Positions 50,926 to 60,053 of a DNA stretch of 64,000 bases are shown piece after piece. Under the pieces are notes generated by a model, which saw nothing but the letters and a program-made list of their open reading frames with translations, did no database searches and was not told the DNA's origin. The stretch's first letter is position 1. Each line of letters begins with the position of its first letter. Origin of the DNA: an uncultured Kiritimatiellota bacterium (GTDB lineage: Bacteria > Verrucomicrobiota > Kiritimatiellia > RFP12 > UBA1067); assembly GCA_934654805.1 (NCBI GenBank), contig CAKUGW010000001.1, positions 1 to 64,000 of the forward strand, in the 5' to 3' direction. The position numbers and the translations under genes were made by a program.

Positions 50926-52188
50926 ATGAAGAGACTGATGACGATGTTGGCCGCGGTCGCGGCCGTTTCCGCCGTGACGGCGGATCAGGTGCCCGAGATC
51001 TCGGGCGTGACGATGGAGCAGCCGACGCATAGCCGGCGGGTGACGATCGGCTACACGCTCGCGAACGCCTCGGCGGTCGTGACGCTCGACGTCCAGACGA
51101 ACAGGACCGGCGCGGCAACGGCGGACGAGGCGGACTGGGTCTCGATCGGCGGCGAGAACATCCGCTTCGCGACGGGCGACGTCTGGAAGAAGGTCGAGGC
51201 GGGAACCCGCACGATCACATGGCGCGCCGACCAGTCGTGGCGCGGACACAAGGTCGATGCCGCGCGAGCGGTCGTGACGGCGTGGTCGCTCGACAATCCG
51301 CCGGACTACATGGTTGTCAATCTGTCGGATTCGGCGTTGGCGAACTCCGAGACGTACTATCCGGCGGAAGGGTACCTGCCCGGCGGGCTTCTGGACAATC
51401 CCGACTACCGTACGACGAAACTCGTCATGCGCAAGATCCCCGCCAAGGGCGTGACCTGGACAATGGGCAGCGCGGAAAGCGAACTAGGACGTGACGGCAG
51501 CGGAAGCGAAGCCCCGCATGACGTCACGCTGGACGCGAACTACTACATCGGCGTCTTCCCCGTCACGCAAGCGCAGTGCCTGCGGTTCATGACGAAGAAG
51601 TTTGACTTCGCGGTCGAAGGAACGATGCGTCCGGCGGGCAACGTCAACTACACCGAAATCACGGACACGTTCCTGAACCTGCTCAACACGAAGACGGGGC
51701 TTTCGTTCGCCCTGCCGTCGGAGGCGCAGTGGGAGTTCGCCTGCCGTGCGGGGAACGGTTCGGGATACTGGGGCGACGGATCGCCAATCTTGACGGACGG
51801 CGAAGACGCCAACTTGGCGCGGCTGGGCCGGACCATCTACAACGGAGGACAGGTGAAGAAGGCTGACGGAAGCGGGTACGACTACCCACCTTCCACGGTC
51901 GGGCCGGAGAACGGGCCGTCCATCGTGGGCTCGTATGCGCCGAACGCTTGGGGCCTTTATGACATGCACGGCAACGTGTGGGAGTGGTGCCGTGACAGGT
52001 ACAAGACCGACATCACGTCGCTCAACGGCGCCGTGAACGAGGACGCGGGGACGCTGCGCGTTCGTCGGGGCGGTAGCTTCAACTCCAAAGCCGGGCCTTG
52101 CCGTGCGGCCTATCGCGGCTCCAGGGATCCATCGAAGGACAGCGCTGACGGTGGCTTCCGTCTGGCGTTGCCGATTGCGGCGGAATAG
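50926..52188 (+). CDS. Exported SUMF1/FGE-fold protein lacking one active-site cysteine
   Basis: 420 residues: signal peptide MKRLMTMLAAVAAVSAVTA, an N-terminal beta-rich domain (about 20-135), then a formylglycine-generating-enzyme-like domain (about 150-418; YYIGVFPVTQAQCLRF, FALPSEAQWEFACRAG, NAWGLYDMHGNVWEWCRDRY, RRGGSFNSKAGPCRAAYRGS, GGFRLA). In true FGE two cysteines flank this last region; here the first is Ser and only the second remains, as in many secreted bacterial SUMF1-like proteins that are not sulfatase activators. The ATG at 50926 with AGGAGA is preferred over an upstream in-frame ATG. Confidence 0.85.
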   Translation: MKRLMTMLAAVAAVSAVTADQVPEISGVTMEQPTHSRRVTIGYTLANASAVVTLDVQTNRTGAATADEADWVSIGGENIRFATGDVWKKVEAGTRTITWRADQSWRGHKVDAARAVVTAWSLDNPPDYMVVNLSDSALANSETYYPAEGYLPGGLLDNPDYRTTKLVMRKIPAKGVTWTMGSAESELGRDGSGSEAPHDVTLDANYYIGVFPVTQAQCLRFMTKKFDFAVEGTMRPAGNVNYTEITDTFLNLLNTKTGLSFALPSEAQWEFACRAGNGSGYWGDGSPILTDGEDANLARLGRTIYNGGQVKKADGSGYDYPPSTVGPENGPSIVGSYAPNAWGLYDMHGNVWEWCRDRYKTDITSLNGAVNEDAGTLRVRRGGSFNSKAGPCRAAYRGSRDPSKDSADGGFRLALPIAAE

Positions 52189-52196
52189 GCTATAAT
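52168..52196 (+). promoter_or_regulatory. Promoter of the glycoside hydrolase operon
   Basis: TTGCCG (52168-52173), 17-bp spacer, TATAAT (52191-52196). The -35 lies inside the SUMF1 coding sequence. Confidence 0.75.
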
Positions 52197-52228
52197 GGAC
52201 GCCCCAACAGAAAGGGACTTGTAACGTG

Positions 52229-54109
52229 ATGCGATTTGCGACCTCGGTCTTCTCTCTCGCGCTCGCGGCTTCGGCCGCAGGCGCGGACATGCCGGCGGAG
52301 AACTCCTACGGCGCGTGTGCGCACCTGACGCGCGGTGAGCCGACGACACCCACCTGCGACCTGATTCGCCAGATGGGCGCGGGTTGGGTGCGCTGCGACT
52401 TCGACGGGCGCGTGGTCGAGCGGCAGCCGGGCGTCTGGGACTTCGCCCGCTACGACGCGATCGTGGCCGCCTGCGAGGCGGCGGGTCTGCAGCTGCTGCC
52501 GATCCTCTACGAGCCGCCGAAATGGTCGTATCCCGCCTACGAGCACCTGGACGCTTGGGGCGATTACGTGCAGCGCGTGGTCGCGCAGTACGGACAGCGT
52601 CTGCCGGTCTTGGAAATCTGGAACGAGCCGAACATCAATCCGTTCTGGAAGGATCCGAACCCGACGAACTACCTCGCCGTCTTGCGCCGCGCCTATGAGG
52701 TCGTCAAGGCGCACGACCCGTCGTTGCGCGTCGCGCTCGGCGGCATGGCGGGCGTGCCACTCGACTTCATCGAGGAGATTTACCGCTTGGGCGGCGCACG
52801 GCATTTCGACATCATGAACGTGCATCCCTACACGAACCTGCGCGAGCCCGAAAGCCGCGCGGACGCCTGGCTGGAACAGCTGCACGCGCTGATGGCGAAA
52901 TACGGTGACGCCGACAAGCCCCTTTGGATTACGGAAATGGGGTGGCCGACGCACCGGATTCATGTCAATGACGCGGAAATCCTCAGAGCCGGACTGCGCG
53001 TAGCCGATCCGTCCAAGACGGCGTGGCGCGCGGTCTATGTGCCGGCTGAGCCAGATGGGCTGGACGGTGCCGTCAGGGCTGTGCGCGAAGCCCTGCCGGC
53101 GGGTTCGATGGTAGAGGCGTGCCGTGCGCCGAAACTGGCCGAACGCCTTGCGCACGGCGATGTGGACGCGGTCATCCATCCGTTCACCGAAGACTATCCC
53201 TCCGACAGCCTTGATGCGGTGGAGGCGTTCGTCAAGACGGGCGGCGTGTTCGTGGACTTCGGCGGCATGCCGATGTTCAACGCCTATCGGACAGACGCAA
53301 ACGGCCGGGCCTGTCCCGATCCGAAGGCCGACAGCGCGCGCGACCGGGCGCGTCTGCGCATTCAGGAGGTGGCGTGGTGGATGGACGCGCGGTATCCGGC
53401 GGGCGCGACGGTGCGTCCGACGGACGCGATGGACGGGTTCTGTCCGACCGGCCAGACGTACGCGGCGTCGCGCTTCCTGACGCCGGCGCGTCTGCGGCCG
53501 GGCGATGCGTTCATTCCGCTGCTCGCCGCGCAGACAAACGGCGTTGACCTCGTGGCGGCCGCCGTCTACAAGTTCAACAGCGACTACAGGGGCGCCGTCG
53601 TCGTCAATGCGCGCGTGGAGTGGGCTTCGGGCGCCTCGGACGAAGCGCGTCAGGCGCGCATGCTGGCGCGTTCGCTGGGCCTCTTCTTCGCGGAGGGCGT
53701 CGAGAAGGTCTTCTGGTACGAGTTCACGTCGAAGGAAGAGGATGCGCACGGCGTGCATTCCCACTACGGCATTGTCCACGACAGCTTTGCGCCCAAGCCG
53801 GCCTATGGCGCGTACAAGACCTTTATCGACCGCCGGCCCGTCGGCTCGGTGCAGAGGTCCGATCGCTGGAAGAGCGCGGGCGGACGCGCCTACTTCCCGC
53901 AGTGGCGGCGTCCGGACGGGAAAGACGCGGGGATGATCTGGACGATTGGCCCGACGGGCGAGCGGTGGCTTGCGTTCACGACGGATCACGTGTCGTTCCA
54001 TGACGTGACGGGTCTGCGGCTCTTTCCGAAGCGTGACGGGACTCGGTATCTTGTGCCGGTGACCGATTCGCCGGTCTATTTCACGGGCGGCGCGTTGCAG
54101 GACAAGTGA
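52229..54109 (+). CDS. Exported clan GH-A glycoside hydrolase with a large inserted domain
   Basis: 626 residues; signal peptide MRFATSVFSLALAASAAGA. (beta/alpha)8 barrel of the GH5/GH39-like type: acid/base Glu in EIWNEPNINPF (about E133) and nucleophile Glu in WITEMGWPT (about E236). About 220 residues (roughly 248-466) are inserted between the nucleophile strand and the last barrel strand (GLFFAEGVEKVFWYEFTSKE). The insert contains DVDAVIHPFTEDYPSDSLDA and FVKTGGVFVDFGGMPMF, resembling a class I glutamine-amidotransferase-like fold. Start is ATG 52229; GTG 52226 is possible. Substrate unknown. Confidence 0.8.
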   Translation: MRFATSVFSLALAASAAGADMPAENSYGACAHLTRGEPTTPTCDLIRQMGAGWVRCDFDGRVVERQPGVWDFARYDAIVAACEAAGLQLLPILYEPPKWSYPAYEHLDAWGDYVQRVVAQYGQRLPVLEIWNEPNINPFWKDPNPTNYLAVLRRAYEVVKAHDPSLRVALGGMAGVPLDFIEEIYRLGGARHFDIMNVHPYTNLREPESRADAWLEQLHALMAKYGDADKPLWITEMGWPTHRIHVNDAEILRAGLRVADPSKTAWRAVYVPAEPDGLDGAVRAVREALPAGSMVEACRAPKLAERLAHGDVDAVIHPFTEDYPSDSLDAVEAFVKTGGVFVDFGGMPMFNAYRTDANGRACPDPKADSARDRARLRIQEVAWWMDARYPAGATVRPTDAMDGFCPTGQTYAASRFLTPARLRPGDAFIPLLAAQTNGVDLVAAAVYKFNSDYRGAVVVNARVEWASGASDEARQARMLARSLGLFFAEGVEKVFWYEFTSKEEDAHGVHSHYGIVHDSFAPKPAYGAYKTFIDRRPVGSVQRSDRWKSAGGRAYFPQWRRPDGKDAGMIWTIGPTGERWLAFTTDHVSFHDVTGLRLFPKRDGTRYLVPVTDSPVYFTGGALQDK

Positions 54110-54131
54110 CTTCTCCAGAGGGGAACAGACG

Positions 54132-56291
54132 ATGAAAGTGCTGATTTTGGTTCTCGTGTGCGCACTTGCGGCGGTGTCTGCGCGAGCGGAGGGGACGGTG
54201 CGTACGGTGACGTCACCCGATGGGCGCGAGCCGGCTGACTATGTGCCCGCGATGCTCTCGAACGGGCGGCTCAACGCGTTTCTGGACTACGGTCTTTCCG
54301 TCGCATCGACGACGAAGGAGACGCGCCGGAAGCATTTCCAGCCCGGCATCTACTGGGAAGGGCGGCGCTTGGGGGACAACGCGGGAAAGGCTACGCGTTT
54401 CGGATGGGAACTCCTGCCGCAGGGCTCGTTCCGCACTGTCCTCGCCGTGGACGGTGTGGTGCTGTCGGAGCCCGTGCGCTGGACGCAGACGCTTGACCTG
54501 CATCGTGCGCTGATGACGACCGAAGGGGTTTTCGCCCACGGCGTGACGTTGCTGGGCGAGGCGTTCGTGGCGAAGACGCGCAACGTCATCGCCGTGCGGC
54601 AGACCGTGACGAACGGTTCGGACGCCGTGCGCACGGTCGCGCTCGGACTCGTCTACACGACGCCCGACCATCCGCGCATCTGCGGAAGCTGGCGCGCTGA
54701 CGCGGACGGCGCGACGTGGGCTGCGACGTGCTACGGGCGTTTCGTCACGCGCGAGACGATTGCGTTGCGCGCGGCGGATGCGGGCGGCACGCCAGAGATT
54801 GGGGCGGACGGGTTCGACGGTTCGGTGCGCCGCACGTTCGCGCTGCGCCCCGGCGAACGGCGCACGGTCGCGTGGTTCGTGGCATACGACGACGACCTCG
54901 AAGACCACCTGCCCGCCATCACGTCCGCGCCGAAGCCGGTCGCGCCGCTGACGACCTACGCCGCGCTGCGCGACGAGCACGTGGCGGACTGGGCGGCGTT
55001 TGCGGCGGAGAGCGAGGTTCGCGTGCCGGACGCGCGCATCCAGTCCCTCTTCGCGATGGCGCGCTATCACCTGCGTTGCGTGGCGACCGAATGGTCGATT
55101 CCCGTCGGCGTCATCCAGAGCCATTGGGCGGGACGCATTTTCGCGTTCGACGAGATGTATGCCGCGCAGGGACTGGCGGCCGCCGGGCACCTCTCGACGG
55201 CGCGCGTCGCGGCCGACTTCCGGGCGGCGACGCTGACGAACGCGGCGATTCGCTGCAATCTGGATCAGGGCCGGCCGTTCGGCAAGAGCGGCGCGCGCTG
55301 GGTGTGGGAGGCGGCGGAAGGCAACGACATCGAATGCTCGCCGCTGGGGTTCTGGATGGATCACGTCTTTCAGCAGGCGGCCGTGGCGCAGACGATGTGG
55401 ACATACTTCCGCTACACGGGTGACCGTGACTACCTCGCGCAGAAGGGATATGACGTCATCCGCGAATGTGCGCTCTTCTTCCGGCGGCTGCAAGTCATCG
55501 ACCTGCCGGACGGAACGTCTTTCGTGACGAAGTGCACGGATCTCGAACGGATGGGGCCGGGGCACGAGCGTGCGTTCATGACGACCTGCGGCGCGATCAC
55601 GACCTTGCGCGCGGCGGCGGACGCGGCGGACGTCTTGGGCCGAGACGTCGAGCTTGCGGCGGACTTCCGCGCGTGCGCGGATCGGCTGGTGTCCAGTCTG
55701 CCCGAGCACGACGGACGCTACATCGCCTATCCGGGCTGCACGGAGGAGTCGATGGGGACGCTTGCGGGCTTCTATCCCTTTCACGCGTTCGACCGTACGA
55801 ACGGGAAGCAGGTCGCGGCGGTGGAACACTTCCTGAAGAACGGGCAGGCCTTCGGCAACATGTACGAGACGGGCAAGCGCATCTGCCCGTGGTACGCGGC
55901 GACGATGGCGATGGCGTCGCTGCGCGCGGGCAACGTCGAGTTTCCGGCGGTCCGCTGGCTGCAGGAGGCGGCGCGCAGCGGCGGCGTCTGGGGCGAATAC
56001 TGGGAGATCAACGAACCGGGCGCGGCGCAGTACCGCCCGTGGTTCATGACGGCGGCCGGCAACGTGCTCTATGCGATCTGCCAGATGCTCGTGGCGGACA
56101 TGGAAGGCGGCGTCCATCTCGCGGCGGGCGTGCCAGACGACTGGCGCGACTATTCCTTCCGCTTGCCGGCACCCAGTGGCTGGACGGTCGAGATGCAGGT
56201 CAAGGACGGAAAGGTGGCGCGCTTCGACGCGCACCCGCGCCGGGAGGGTCTGCCGCGTCCGAAGTTCTTCTTTCGGGGGAACGCGCTGTGA
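54132..56291 (+). CDS. Exported (alpha/alpha)6-barrel glycoside hydrolase, GH65/GH95-like
   Basis: 719 residues; signal peptide MKVLILVLVCALAAVSARA. N-terminal beta-sandwich (to about 270: YVPAMLSNGRLNAFLDYGLS, LGEAFVAKTRNVIAVRQTVT), linker, then helical barrel with SHWAGRIFAFDEMYAAQGL, WVWEAAEGNDIECSPLGFWM and YFRYTGDRDYLAQKGYDVIR, followed by a C-terminal beta-sheet. The layout fits clan GH-L/GH95-type enzymes (disaccharide hydrolases or alpha-L-fucosidase-like). The family cannot be fixed by eye. Starts 22 nt after the GH-A gene and overlaps the next gene. Confidence 0.72.
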   Translation: MKVLILVLVCALAAVSARAEGTVRTVTSPDGREPADYVPAMLSNGRLNAFLDYGLSVASTTKETRRKHFQPGIYWEGRRLGDNAGKATRFGWELLPQGSFRTVLAVDGVVLSEPVRWTQTLDLHRALMTTEGVFAHGVTLLGEAFVAKTRNVIAVRQTVTNGSDAVRTVALGLVYTTPDHPRICGSWRADADGATWAATCYGRFVTRETIALRAADAGGTPEIGADGFDGSVRRTFALRPGERRTVAWFVAYDDDLEDHLPAITSAPKPVAPLTTYAALRDEHVADWAAFAAESEVRVPDARIQSLFAMARYHLRCVATEWSIPVGVIQSHWAGRIFAFDEMYAAQGLAAAGHLSTARVAADFRAATLTNAAIRCNLDQGRPFGKSGARWVWEAAEGNDIECSPLGFWMDHVFQQAAVAQTMWTYFRYTGDRDYLAQKGYDVIRECALFFRRLQVIDLPDGTSFVTKCTDLERMGPGHERAFMTTCGAITTLRAAADAADVLGRDVELAADFRACADRLVSSLPEHDGRYIAYPGCTEESMGTLAGFYPFHAFDRTNGKQVAAVEHFLKNGQAFGNMYETGKRICPWYAATMAMASLRAGNVEFPAVRWLQEAARSGGVWGEYWEINEPGAAQYRPWFMTAAGNVLYAICQMLVADMEGGVHLAAGVPDDWRDYSFRLPAPSGWTVEMQVKDGKVARFDAHPRREGLPRPKFFFRGNAL

Positions 56292-59185
56292 CGCGGCTTC
56301 TGCTGGCAGGGGCTGTGGCGGCAATTGGGTTCGTTTCGGTTTCGGCGGTCGAGCCGCCGCGCGACTGTCGCCCGGAGACGTGGTTTCACCTGATTGGCGG
56401 AAACGTCTCAATGGAGGGGCTGACAGCCGACCTGGAGGCGATCAAGTCGGCCGGAATCGGCGGCGTTCACCTGTTCCACGGGCAGATGGGCGAGAGCCGG
56501 ACGTGGCCGGGGGTGACGAACCCGATTCCCTGCCTGAGCGTGGACTGGGACGCGATGGTCGCCCACGCGGCGGCGGAATGCCGTCGGCTGAGCCTTTCGT
56601 TCAAGATGCAGAACTGCCCCGGCTGGTCGATGAGCGGCGGGCCGTGGATTCGTCCTGAGAACGCCATGCGGAACTTGTGCCTCTCACGGACGGACATGCG
56701 GCGCGGCTCGCCCGTGCGACTGCCGCCGCCGGCGGAGGCGTCGGATCATCCGGCGCGCGACTACCGCGACCTCTTCGTGCTGGCGTTCCCGACGCCGAAG
56801 GGCGACGCGGCCGGCTGGCTGACGCCGGCTGACGTCTTCGCGCCGTCTCAGCAGGTGCGCCTCTTCGCCTTTGACGAACCCGTGACAGTGCGGACGCTGG
56901 AGATCCCCTCGACGTCCGAGCTGAACCACGACCGCACCTACGACCCCGAGACGACGGTTGTCTTCGAGGCCGAGACGGCGCCGGGCGTCTGGCGGACAGT
57001 CGTGTGCGAAGCCCTGCCGCCCGGAAACTGGCAGGACAACCGAACGGGCGGCATGCGCCAGACGCTCGCGTGCGACGAGGCGACGGCGCGCCGCTGGCGG
57101 CTGACGCTCCGGTCGAAAGATCCCGTCCGCCTCGGAGACGTGCGCCTTTCCTCTGCCGCGCGGATGGAACACTGGGAGGGGCTTGCGGGCTGGACGGTTC
57201 GCGGACTCGTTGACCGCGCCGCGCCGAAGCAGGATCCGAAATGCTGGATAGCCCCGGAGGCGATCGTCGACTTGACCGGGCGGATGCGTCCGGACGGCTC
57301 GCTGGACTGGATGCCGCCCGACGAGGAGACGTGGACCGTCCTGCGTCTCGGACACGTCAATGGGCTTTACAGAAACGGCCCCGCGCCCGAAGAGGCGACG
57401 GGCTGGGAATGCGCGAAGCTTTCGCCGCGCGGAATCGAGGCGAACTACGCCGCGTATGTCGGACGGCTCGCGAAAGGGCCGCTGAAGGGGTTGCTCGACG
57501 GCGTGGTCGTGGACAGCTGGGAATGCTACCGCGACAATTGGGCGGACGGGCTGGACGCGGCCTTTGCTGCACGGCGCGGCTATTCCCCCGTGCGCCATCT
57601 GCCGTCCGTCTTCGGCTGGGTTATCGGTTCGCCGTCCGAAACGGAACGCTTTCTGCGCGACTGGCGCGGTCTGCTCGGCGAGCTGGTCGAGGAAAACTAC
57701 TACGGCCGCCTCGCGGAATTGGCGCACGCGGACGGCCTTTCGGTGCAATACGAGACGGCGTTCGGCGACGCGCTTGCGGGAGACCTGCTCGCCTACTGGA
57801 AGCACTCGGACGTCCCGATGTGCGAGTTTTGGCGTCCGACCACGCCGACGGGCGTCGGCAGCGCCGACTTCAAGCCCGTTCTGCCATGCGTCTCCGCTGC
57901 GCACATCTACGGCAAGCGTCGCGTCGCAGCCGAGGCCCTCACGAATTGCGCACTTGACTGGAACGAGGCCCTGCGCGACTTCAAGCCAGTCCTCGACCGC
58001 CATTTCGCGAAGGGCGTGACGTTCCCCGTCTTCCACACCTACACGCACAATCCGCAAGTCGGTTTCAGGAAGCCCGGCACGAGCTTCGGCTACTTCATCG
58101 GCACGCCGTTCCTGCGCGGGCAGACATGGTGGGACTTCATGCCGCTCTTCACTGACTACTGTGCGCGCTGCACGAAGTTCCTCGAGTCTGGGAAGCCGGT
58201 TGTGGACGTCCTGCGCGTCCTTGGCGACGGCCTTGGTCACAAGCCAAGCGAGAAGGCACCGCATTTCGGCAACCGCTTCAAGGAAGACTACGTCAACCGC
58301 GACGCCCTCCTGAACCGTCTCTCTGCGAAGGGCGGTCGCCTCGTCCTGCCGGACGGAATGTTCTATTCGGTGCTGTGGATTCCCGAAGGGACGTATCTGG
58401 ACGCGACGAGCCGGGCGAAGGTCGCCGAGTTGGCGCGGGCGGGTGCGCGCGTCGTCGAGGGCGGCGACCCGACGGTAGGGCTTATCCCCGACGTCGAGTC
58501 CCCTGGCGACGCGCTCGCGTGGTATCATCGCCGGACGGATGCGGAAGACCTGTACTTCGTCGCGGCACCGGACGCGCCGGTTGTCGGGACGGTGCGCTTT
58601 CGCGGGCGTCCCGTCACGCTGGCGCTTGCGGCGGGCGAGTCGCGGTTCGTCCGCTTCGCGGCGGCGGGCGCCGTGTCCGTGATCGACCCGGTGACGGGGC
58701 GCCCGCCCGTGGAGGGCCCCGTCGGGGGAACGGTCGAGCTGGACGGATTTGCGCCTGGCGCGATGTGCGCAGCGTTCGCCTTCGCGGCCCGGCGCGGTGC
58801 GCGAACGGTCATCGACTTGGGCAAGGTCGAGCAGTGCGCCGAGGTCTTCCTCAACGGCGCGTCGGTCGGGCGGCTTTGGTGTGCGCCATACCGCCTTGAT
58901 CTGACGGATCGCGTCGCGGACGGCACGAACCGGCTGGAGGTCGTCGTCACGGCGACATGGCACAACCGCCTCGTGCGCGAGGCGGCGTTGCCGGAGGTGG
59001 CGCGGACGACATGGACGCTCTACGGTCCGAAGGCGGACGCCCCGCTGAAGCCCGCCGGCCTTTACGGCCCCGTGCGGCTTGCGGCCGAGGCTGTTCCCGA
59101 CTGCGGTGAAGTCCACTTTGTCGTGCGGCCCGTTAACGAGTGGGGTAAGTCCGGCGCGGCCATCTCCGCCGACTGGATGGGCTAA
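56288..59185 (+). CDS. Exported glycoside hydrolase, GH106 (alpha-L-rhamnosidase)-like
   Basis: 965 residues from a GTG overlapping the previous stop (GTGA); signal peptide RLLLAGAVAAIGFVSVSA. N-terminal barrel signature: CRPETWFHLIGGNVSMEGL, LEAIKSAGIGGVHLFHGQMG, and NCPGWSMSGGPWIRPENAM, typical of GH106-type rhamnosidases. Later VDSWECYRDNWADGLDAAF and the C-terminal galactose-binding-like domain (VEQCAEVFLNGASVGRLWC, APYRLDLTDRV) complete the architecture. Rhamnose release from pectin-like or glycan side chains is the expected role; not proven. Confidence 0.8.
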   Translation: MTRLLLAGAVAAIGFVSVSAVEPPRDCRPETWFHLIGGNVSMEGLTADLEAIKSAGIGGVHLFHGQMGESRTWPGVTNPIPCLSVDWDAMVAHAAAECRRLSLSFKMQNCPGWSMSGGPWIRPENAMRNLCLSRTDMRRGSPVRLPPPAEASDHPARDYRDLFVLAFPTPKGDAAGWLTPADVFAPSQQVRLFAFDEPVTVRTLEIPSTSELNHDRTYDPETTVVFEAETAPGVWRTVVCEALPPGNWQDNRTGGMRQTLACDEATARRWRLTLRSKDPVRLGDVRLSSAARMEHWEGLAGWTVRGLVDRAAPKQDPKCWIAPEAIVDLTGRMRPDGSLDWMPPDEETWTVLRLGHVNGLYRNGPAPEEATGWECAKLSPRGIEANYAAYVGRLAKGPLKGLLDGVVVDSWECYRDNWADGLDAAFAARRGYSPVRHLPSVFGWVIGSPSETERFLRDWRGLLGELVEENYYGRLAELAHADGLSVQYETAFGDALAGDLLAYWKHSDVPMCEFWRPTTPTGVGSADFKPVLPCVSAAHIYGKRRVAAEALTNCALDWNEALRDFKPVLDRHFAKGVTFPVFHTYTHNPQVGFRKPGTSFGYFIGTPFLRGQTWWDFMPLFTDYCARCTKFLESGKPVVDVLRVLGDGLGHKPSEKAPHFGNRFKEDYVNRDALLNRLSAKGGRLVLPDGMFYSVLWIPEGTYLDATSRAKVAELARAGARVVEGGDPTVGLIPDVESPGDALAWYHRRTDAEDLYFVAAPDAPVVGTVRFRGRPVTLALAAGESRFVRFAAAGAVSVIDPVTGRPPVEGPVGGTVELDGFAPGAMCAAFAFAARRGARTVIDLGKVEQCAEVFLNGASVGRLWCAPYRLDLTDRVADGTNRLEVVVTATWHNRLVREAALPEVARTTWTLYGPKADAPLKPAGLYGPVRLAAEAVPDCGEVHFVVRPVNEWGKSGAAISADWMG

Positions 59186-59197
59186 TGGCCTTTTTGC

Positions 59198-59203
59198 TAT
59201 ACT
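59198..59203 (+). promoter_or_regulatory. -10 box of the gspJ-gspK promoter
   Basis: TTTTTGCTATACT, extended -10, ending 7 nt before ATG 59211: leaderless arrangement. Only 12 nt separate it from the preceding gene. Confidence 0.72.
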
Positions 59204-59210
59204 ATCCCCC

Positions 59211-60053
59211 ATGGGGAATAAGTCGATCAAGTCGAGCCGTTGGGGCTTTACGCTCGTCGAGATGCTGCTGGCGACGCTCTTGGTGGGCGTTCTTACGGCA
59301 TTGAGCGTCATGACATTCCAATCCGTCTCGCGCGGCTGGCAGGTCTCCGCCGACTATCTCGACAAGATGCAGCGCACGGACTATGCGTTGAACCAAGTCA
59401 TCGCGGGGCTGCGCTCGATGCATTATCCGCACGACGGCAAGCAGAACGCCGACTATGGCTTCGTGCTGGAGGATCGCGGCAAGGGCGAGAGCCCGGACCG
59501 CTCGGACGTGATCACGTGGTCAAAGACGGGGCCGGCGATTGTCGGCACGAAGAACGCGCTTGCCGACACGGTGCATCGCGTGCAGGTGATGGTGCTGGAG
59601 GAGGGGAATGACGACTACGCCGAGCCGATCCAGAAGACGGGGCTCTACGCGCGTCTCTGCGGCGACGCCGCGCTCATCCCGAAGGACGACGGCGACGACA
59701 CCGACTACTCGTTCGGCAACGTCGACCTCTACCAGCCGATCCTCGTCGCGGACGGCGTGACGGGCTTCAACTGCCGCGTCCTCGCGAAGGCCGAGGACAC
59801 GAAGAGCGGCACGGCGGGCGACGGCGAGAACGAGAAGCGGAACTTCGAGGACACGTTCGCCGAGTCGAACGCCGTGCCGTACAAGGTCGAGTTGACGTTC
59901 CAGATCGAGAAGCCGGACGAGAGCTTCCGCTCGCAGACAGACCGCGCGCCGATGGTGCGCATCGTCCGCATCCCGATCCACGAGCAGTCGCTGGACGGCG
60001 CGACACCGCCGGGGAGCGAGGAGAAGGACGGAAAGGGGGGCAAGGGGAAATGA
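59211..60053 (+). CDS. gspJ: Type II secretion pseudopilin GspJ-like
   Basis: 280 residues. Prepilin motif WGFTLVEMLLATLLVGVLTA near residue 11 with the conserved Glu5, then a long helix (FQSVSRGWQVSADYLDKMQR) and a C-terminal domain (SFGNVDLYQPILVADGVTGF, VKVELTFQIE-type strands, DRAPMVRIVRIPIHEQ). Minor pseudopilin of the tip complex GspI-J-K. Ends by ATGA overlap with gspK. The start is set by the promoter 7 nt upstream rather than by a ribosome binding site. Confidence 0.83.
   Translation: MGNKSIKSSRWGFTLVEMLLATLLVGVLTALSVMTFQSVSRGWQVSADYLDKMQRTDYALNQVIAGLRSMHYPHDGKQNADYGFVLEDRGKGESPDRSDVITWSKTGPAIVGTKNALADTVHRVQVMVLEEGNDDYAEPIQKTGLYARLCGDAALIPKDDGDDTDYSFGNVDLYQPILVADGVTGFNCRVLAKAEDTKSGTAGDGENEKRNFEDTFAESNAVPYKVELTFQIEKPDESFRSQTDRAPMVRIVRIPIHEQSLDGATPPGSEEKDGKGGKGK

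Noticed and set aside
50926..52188. Sulfatase-activating formylglycine-generating enzyme
   Set aside because: The first of the two active-site cysteines is replaced by Ser, and no sulfatase gene occurs in the window.
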